The notes below the pieces were generated by a model. That model did no database searches and was not told the DNA's origin. It worked only from the letters and a program-made list of their open reading frames with translations. This document shows, piece by piece, positions 33,201 through 35,505 of a DNA stretch of 35,505 nucleotides. Where the stretch lies: assembly GCA_002372325.1 (NCBI GenBank), contig DFFT01000068.1, forward strand, positions 1-35,505, given 5' to 3'. Both the position numbers and the translations under genes were made by a program. How positions within the stretch are numbered: position 1 is the first letter of the stretch; each line of letters starts with the position of its first letter. Source of the DNA: Succinivibrionaceae bacterium UBA3769. Its GTDB lineage: Bacteria; Pseudomonadota; Gammaproteobacteria; Enterobacterales; Succinivibrionaceae.

Positions 33201-33249
33201 GAGCGTGAGAGAAGGAAAGATCTGCGTCGGAAAAAAGCCGTCCTGAAAA

Positions 33250-33564
33250 TCATAACCGCGCGCTAAGGTCAAAATCCTCGGCGGTAAGCTCGGTCTCATA
33301 AAGCCTCAGACTGTAATCAGAGACTTCAGCGGAAAGATCGTAAAAATCACCCAGAGTCCAGATTTCAGATCCGGAAGCAGCCTGACAGTCGTTAGAGGCG
33401 ATTGCCGCATCAGAACCGATAAGATCAACAACCGAAACATCCTGGTCACCAAAATTGATAATGCTTTTCAGAGAAACACCTGACTGTCCCAGAGAGAGAC
33501 TGCCCTGACAAATGCTTAGAGCGGAAGCGGGATTCACTGAAGCGCTGGCATTTACTGATATCAT
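33250..33564 (-). CDS. FliK N-terminus-like small protein (104 aa)
   Basis: I do not know a named family for this. The Ser/Ala-rich N-terminus is followed by GVSLKSIINFGD (29-40), which parallels GISFKSLLNEGD of FliK. The C-terminal part is DFYDLSAEVSDYSLRLYE (73-90) then TELTAEDFDL, parallel to FliK 107-134 and to both 54-aa proteins. It looks like FliK without its long middle and hook domain. The start at 33564 has TTAAGGAA and a 6-bp hairpin, with a sigma-54 promoter 61 bp upstream. It may be exported by the flagellar system or bind a FliK partner (inference). No signal peptide, membrane segment or metal motif is seen. Confidence 0.7.
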   Translation of the reverse strand: MISVNASASVNPASALSICQGSLSLGQSGVSLKSIINFGDQDVSVVDLIGSDAAIASNDCQAASGSEIWTLGDFYDLSAEVSDYSLRLYETELTAEDFDLSARL

Positions 33565-33570
33565 TTTGCA

Positions 33571-33591
33571 TTCCTTAAGTTATTGATAACT
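33571..33591 (-). promoter_or_regulatory. Leader hairpin before the 104-aa FliK-like gene
   Basis: On the minus strand AGTTAT and ATAACT pair fully around CA, directly followed by TTAAGGAA. Relative to the AGTCA/TGACT copies, C has become T and its partner G has become A, so pairing is kept. Confidence 0.6.
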
Positions 33592-33624
33592 GAGTTATGT
33601 AATCCTCATTGCCAGCCTGATACT

Positions 33625-33640
33625 TGCAAGATATCTGCCA
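33625..33640 (-). promoter_or_regulatory. Sigma-54 promoter of the 104-aa FliK-like gene
   Basis: TGGCAGATATCTTGCA on the minus strand has GG-N10-GC and fits the consensus with one mismatch. It lies 61 bp before the start codon. Confidence 0.7.
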
Positions 33641-34213
33641 GATGCCGTCCCTGTTTTTAAAAAATCTGCCCGAAATTCCTGGAGCAAGAAAACGTTTTCC
33701 CGAGAAAGCCTTATCCTGCCGGCTTTCCCGGGGACAGCGCCGGGGAAAAAAAATTCTGAGAGCTGGAAAAGGATGCTGCCGATGCTTTCGCATTGCCGGC
33801 GCCGGAAAAATGACAGCGCCGGTATCGGCGGCGGAAAAACCGGGAGAACCAGGTCAGAAATGACCGCGCCGGCGATGTCATAAGCTGGTGCCAGAAGAAG
33901 CGATACCGGGAATGACGGACAGACGGATAATTGTCAGATGCCGGATAAACAGGATTTTAAGACGAAAACAGCATTCCGGGGTTTCCCGAAAGAGGAACAG
34001 CCGGGAAGCTGCTCACAGCTCCCCGGCTGCCTTTTCCCCGATCTCCGCATGTCCCGGTTTGCCGGTCGGAACCAGTCTTCTCAAAGACTGTCCCGCTCCT
34101 CAAAGGATTGCCGGATTCGCCGGAAATACGAAGCATCAGGTAACTCTCAAAGTCCCCCGGGATCCCGGGAACTCATGAGTCTGTTGCAGATGAGGAATCT
34201 CTCCCTCATACTG
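33641..34213. other. Intergenic stretch between small FliK-like genes
   Basis: No supported gene lies here. It holds a long hairpin at 33998-34029 (CAGCCGGGAAGCTG / CAGCTCCCCGGCTG with one mismatch and a CTCA loop), which may end transcription of the 54-aa gene at 34214. It also holds a CCCGGGATCCCGGG palindrome near 34157-34171. Confidence 0.4.
33998..34029 (-). terminator. Strong hairpin downstream of the first 54-aa gene
   Basis: A 14-bp stem with one mismatch and a CTCA loop. On the minus strand it is followed by TTCCTCTTTC, a weak U-rich tail; on the plus strand by CCTTTTCC. The orientation of termination is uncertain. Confidence 0.4.
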
Positions 34214-34378
34214 TTAATTCTGGCTGAGATCGCAGTCGGCATCGGTTACCGGGATCTCGTAAAGGCTGACACTGAAATCATCGGTCTCAGCGGCCAGATC
34301 GTAAAAATCGCCCTCGCGGAAGCTTACGGCCGGAGCAGGAGAAGCGGTATTGGAAGCTACGGTATTTGCGGCGAACAT
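34214..34378 (-). CDS. FliK-motif microprotein, copy A (54 aa)
   Basis: A 54-residue acidic protein. The first 20 residues are rich in Ala, Ser, Thr and Asn (MFAANTVASNTASPAPAVSF). Then come REGDFYDLAAETDDFSVSLY, and EIPVTDADCDLSQN at the end. The DFYDLAAE...LYE...TDAD.DL block repeats the motif of FliK residues 107-134. One cysteine (Cys49). No signal peptide or membrane segment. The gene has its own sigma-54 promoter 65 bp upstream, a perfect AGTCAT/ATGACT hairpin and a TTAAGGA ribosome-binding site seven bases before the ATG. The second copy at 35157 is about 85% identical in protein. Function unknown. Confidence 0.7.
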   Translation of the reverse strand: MFAANTVASNTASPAPAVSFREGDFYDLAAETDDFSVSLYEIPVTDADCDLSQN

Positions 34379-34384
34379 CTGGGA

Positions 34385-34407
34385 TTCCTTAAGTCATTTT
34401 TATGACT
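34385..34407 (-). promoter_or_regulatory. Leader hairpin before 54-aa copy A
   Basis: On the minus strand AGTCAT-AAAA-ATGACT forms a perfect 6-bp hairpin that leads directly into TAAGGAAT, the ribosome-binding site. Confidence 0.6.
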
Positions 34408-34442
34408 GCCTGATTGTCTGAAGAAGGTCTTGGCTTTACTGT

Positions 34443-34458
34443 TGCAAAATGCTTGCCA
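34443..34458 (-). promoter_or_regulatory. Sigma-54 promoter of 54-aa copy A
   Basis: TGGCAAGCATTTTGCA on the minus strand has GG-N10-GC and the TTGCA -12 block, 65 bp before the start codon. Confidence 0.7.
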
Positions 34459-34460
34459 CA

Positions 34461-34715
34461 CTATGATTTCTTCAGCAGTTCTCCTGAGACTTTAAGGCCC
34501 TGCCATGCTTTTCCGCCGCCGCTCGCTCCCAGGCTCCCTCTTCCAGTTCTCGTAATTCCGCTCTCGCATACTTTGCCAGCGCTCCCCCGCATTCCCCTTG
34601 GGCGAGCATCCCGGGCCGACTCCGCATATTCATCCGTAATTTCCTGACTTACCCGCTCATCAGGCTGCGCCGGTATCTCTTTCAAAAAGGTCTTGCTGCT
34701 CCGACATAATCTCAT
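34461..34715 (-). pseudogene. Possible small gene, perhaps frameshifted
   Basis: An open frame of 84 codons has a good GAGGTG ribosome-binding site five bases before ATG 34715, but its product is Gly/Arg/Ser-rich and unlike a normal protein. The other two frames give more protein-like pieces. One is MSEQQDLFERDTGAA from about 34704. The other, near the end, is GALAKYARAELRELEEGAWE. This suggests a decayed helical, Ala/Glu-rich protein or a chance pattern. No family recognised. Confidence 0.25.
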
Positions 34716-35156
34716 GAATCACCTCTGTAACAGATTACCCAGATCATCATAAAAAACACCGCATGACAGCACGTTTCAGCGGAAGCAGGCACCTTATGAA
34801 TACATACTACCACAAGACCGTGTTTTACCGCATTAATCCGGGGAGTTAAGAATCACCGTGTGAATTATGACGCAAAAAATATAATGACTGGAATGTAACC
34901 CGTACTCTGCGCCATGGATGCTCAGAGCTCATGTCAGATATTGTGAAAAAAATGTCAGGTTCTCTGAAAACCCCGCCAAGATGCCGGCGGGGAAAAAGTG
35001 AGAGGAAAGAAAACGGGAAAAATCGGAACGGCAGCAGAAAAACCGTCATAAAAGCGTCAGCAAACTGTCATGCCGACACCTGACCTGAAGTGTCCGGGGA
35101 ACGCCCCCTGAGACGGTATTACGTCAGGATTATTCACGGGATACGGTCAAATGCCC
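34716..35156. other. Intergenic stretch before 54-aa copy B terminator region
   Basis: Apart from the terminator at 34967-34992, I see no gene or clear site here. Local composition is mixed, with AT-rich parts at 34740-34890. Confidence 0.4.
34967..34992 (-). terminator. Rho-independent terminator after 54-aa copy B
   Basis: On the minus strand CCCCGCC and GGCGGGG (7 bp) surround an 8-base loop and are followed by TTTT. It lies 164 bp after the stop of copy B. Confidence 0.6.
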
Positions 35157-35321
35157 TTAATCCTGGCTGAGATCGCAGTCGGCATCGGTTACCGGAATTT
35201 CGTAAAGGCCGGCGCTGTAATCATCGGTCTCGGCGGCCAGATCGTAAAAATCGCCCTCGCGGAAGCTTACGGCCGGAGCAGAAGAAGCGGTATTGGAGGC
35301 TGCGGTATTTGCGGTGAACAT
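35157..35321 (-). CDS. FliK-motif microprotein, copy B (54 aa)
   Basis: A 54-residue paralogue of the gene at 34214: MFTANTAASNTASSAPAVSF, then REGDFYDLAAETDDYSAGLY and EIPVTDADCDLSQD. The middle and end are almost unchanged, while the N-terminal 20 residues and the segment around 35-39 vary. Changes between copies include Ala3Thr, Pro14Ser, Phe35Tyr and Asn54Asp. It has the same control region: a sigma-54 promoter 66 bp upstream, the same AGTCAT/ATGACT hairpin, and the same ribosome-binding site. It lies close to the window edge; further copies may exist beyond it. Function unknown. Confidence 0.7.
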   Translation of the reverse strand: MFTANTAASNTASSAPAVSFREGDFYDLAAETDDYSAGLYEIPVTDADCDLSQD

Positions 35322-35327
35322 CTGGGA

Positions 35328-35350
35328 TTCCTTAAGTCATTTTTATGACT
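35328..35350 (-). promoter_or_regulatory. Leader hairpin before 54-aa copy B
   Basis: On the minus strand AGTCAT-AAAA-ATGACT then TAAGGAAT, identical to copy A. Confidence 0.6.
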
Positions 35351-35386
35351 GCCTGGTGGTCTGGAAATTGTCTTTGCTTATACTTT

Positions 35387-35402
35387 TGCAAAATGCCTGC
35401 CA
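35387..35402 (-). promoter_or_regulatory. Sigma-54 promoter of 54-aa copy B
   Basis: TGGCAGGCATTTTGCA on the minus strand matches consensus with one mismatch, with GG-N10-GC, 66 bp before the start codon. Confidence 0.7.
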
Positions 35403-35457
35403 CCATCCGGTAAAAATTCATTTTTTCCCCGAAATCTTATGATTTAGTTGTGGTTGG

Positions 35458-35505
35458 TTAATTTAGTTTGTCCAAAAATTGACGGTAAGTTTAATTTAAT
35501 TTGTC
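35458..35505. repeat. Imperfect 15-bp direct repeat at the window edge
   Basis: TTAATTTAGTTTGTC (35458-35472) and TTAATTTAATTTGTC (35491-35505) differ at one base. The stretch is AT-rich, unlike what precedes it, and could be the edge of an inserted element outside the window. Confidence 0.3.

Larger units (their letters stand above)
34214..34458 (-). repeat. Duplicated gene-plus-promoter unit, copy A
   Basis: About 245 bp, from the stop codon through the sigma-54 promoter, repeated at 35157-35402 in direct orientation with high identity (some stretches of more than 40 bases are the same). A tandem-style duplication of a whole 54-aa gene with its control region. Confidence 0.8.
35157..35402 (-). 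repeat. Duplicated gene-plus-promoter unit, copy B
   Basis: Direct-repeat partner of 34214-34458, covering coding region, leader hairpin and sigma-54 promoter. The flanks outside the unit are not alike. Confidence 0.8.

Noticed and set aside
33938..34405. Plus-strand open frame of 155 codons opposite 54-aa copy A, and the similar one at 35151-35348
   Set aside because: They share a sequence only because they are antisense to the duplicated microgenes. They have no ribosome-binding site, whereas the minus strand has a promoter, a ribosome-binding site and FliK similarity.

Overview
The window looks like chromosomal DNA of a flagellated gammaproteobacterium. The evidence is a PlsB of the gammaproteobacterial type, a GlnS of the E. 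coli type, bamC next to purC (as in the E. coli dapA-bamC-purC cluster), periplasmic-type endonuclease I, LigA, and a fliK-L-M-N-P-Q-R flagellar block. Sigma-54-type promoters in front of fliK fit polar-flagellum regulation as in Aeromonas and Vibrio. A Succinivibrionaceae/Aeromonadales-like host is my best guess from this mixture, but it is inference only.

Layout. 1-2.0 kb (minus): fieF-like cation exporter, then cysE. 2.1-5.1 kb (plus): plsB and a stand-alone secreted FliL-like protein. 5.3-7.9 kb (plus): glnS, then two small unrecognised genes (one acidic, one exported) ending in a strong terminator. 8.2-10.3 kb (plus): bamC, purC. 10.3-10.4 kb: tRNA-Thr(CGT). 10.4-13.1 kb: an accessory insertion next to the tRNA, with a decayed tyrosine-recombinase remnant and an AT-rich two-gene cassette (a DUF4365-type PD-(D/E)XK-like protein overlapping an unrecognised 383-residue partner). 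13.1-21.7 kb (minus): a compact eight-gene Ter/TerY-P stress module in the order terD, terD-like, terY, terY, PP2C phosphatase, protein kinase, degenerate VWA protein, VWA protein with zinc domain. 22.0-24.2 kb (minus): ligA. 24.7-25.6 kb (plus): endA. 25.7-33.0 kb (minus): fliK, terminator, fliL-fliM-fliN-fliP-fliQ-fliR, with no visible fliO. 33.2-35.4 kb (minus): three short genes that share a motif with the N-terminal part of FliK.

The most interesting signal is the 33.0-35.4 kb cluster. FliK (980 aa), a 104-aa protein and two nearly identical 54-aa proteins all carry a DFYDL...LY...T..D..L motif. Each gene has its own GG-N10-GC (sigma-54) promoter 55-66 bp before the start. Each also has a small inverted repeat (AGTCA/TGACT, or AGTTA/TAACT in one member) directly abutting the same TTAAGGAA ribosome-binding site. 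The paired C-to-T and G-to-A change keeps the hairpin intact. Three of the four have a clear or possible hairpin downstream that could act as a terminator; the fourth has an imperfect one. I do not recognise this as a described family; it looks like a co-regulated set of FliK-N-terminus-like microproteins.

The Ter module is a recognisable TerY-P-type arrangement (VWA + PP2C + kinase with TerD proteins). It is unusual in having four VWA paralogues that have diverged: two with a shared LPPPPxEIN tail, one with a zinc-binding C-terminus, and one that has lost its metal site and gained a proline-rich linker plus a beta-rich tail domain.
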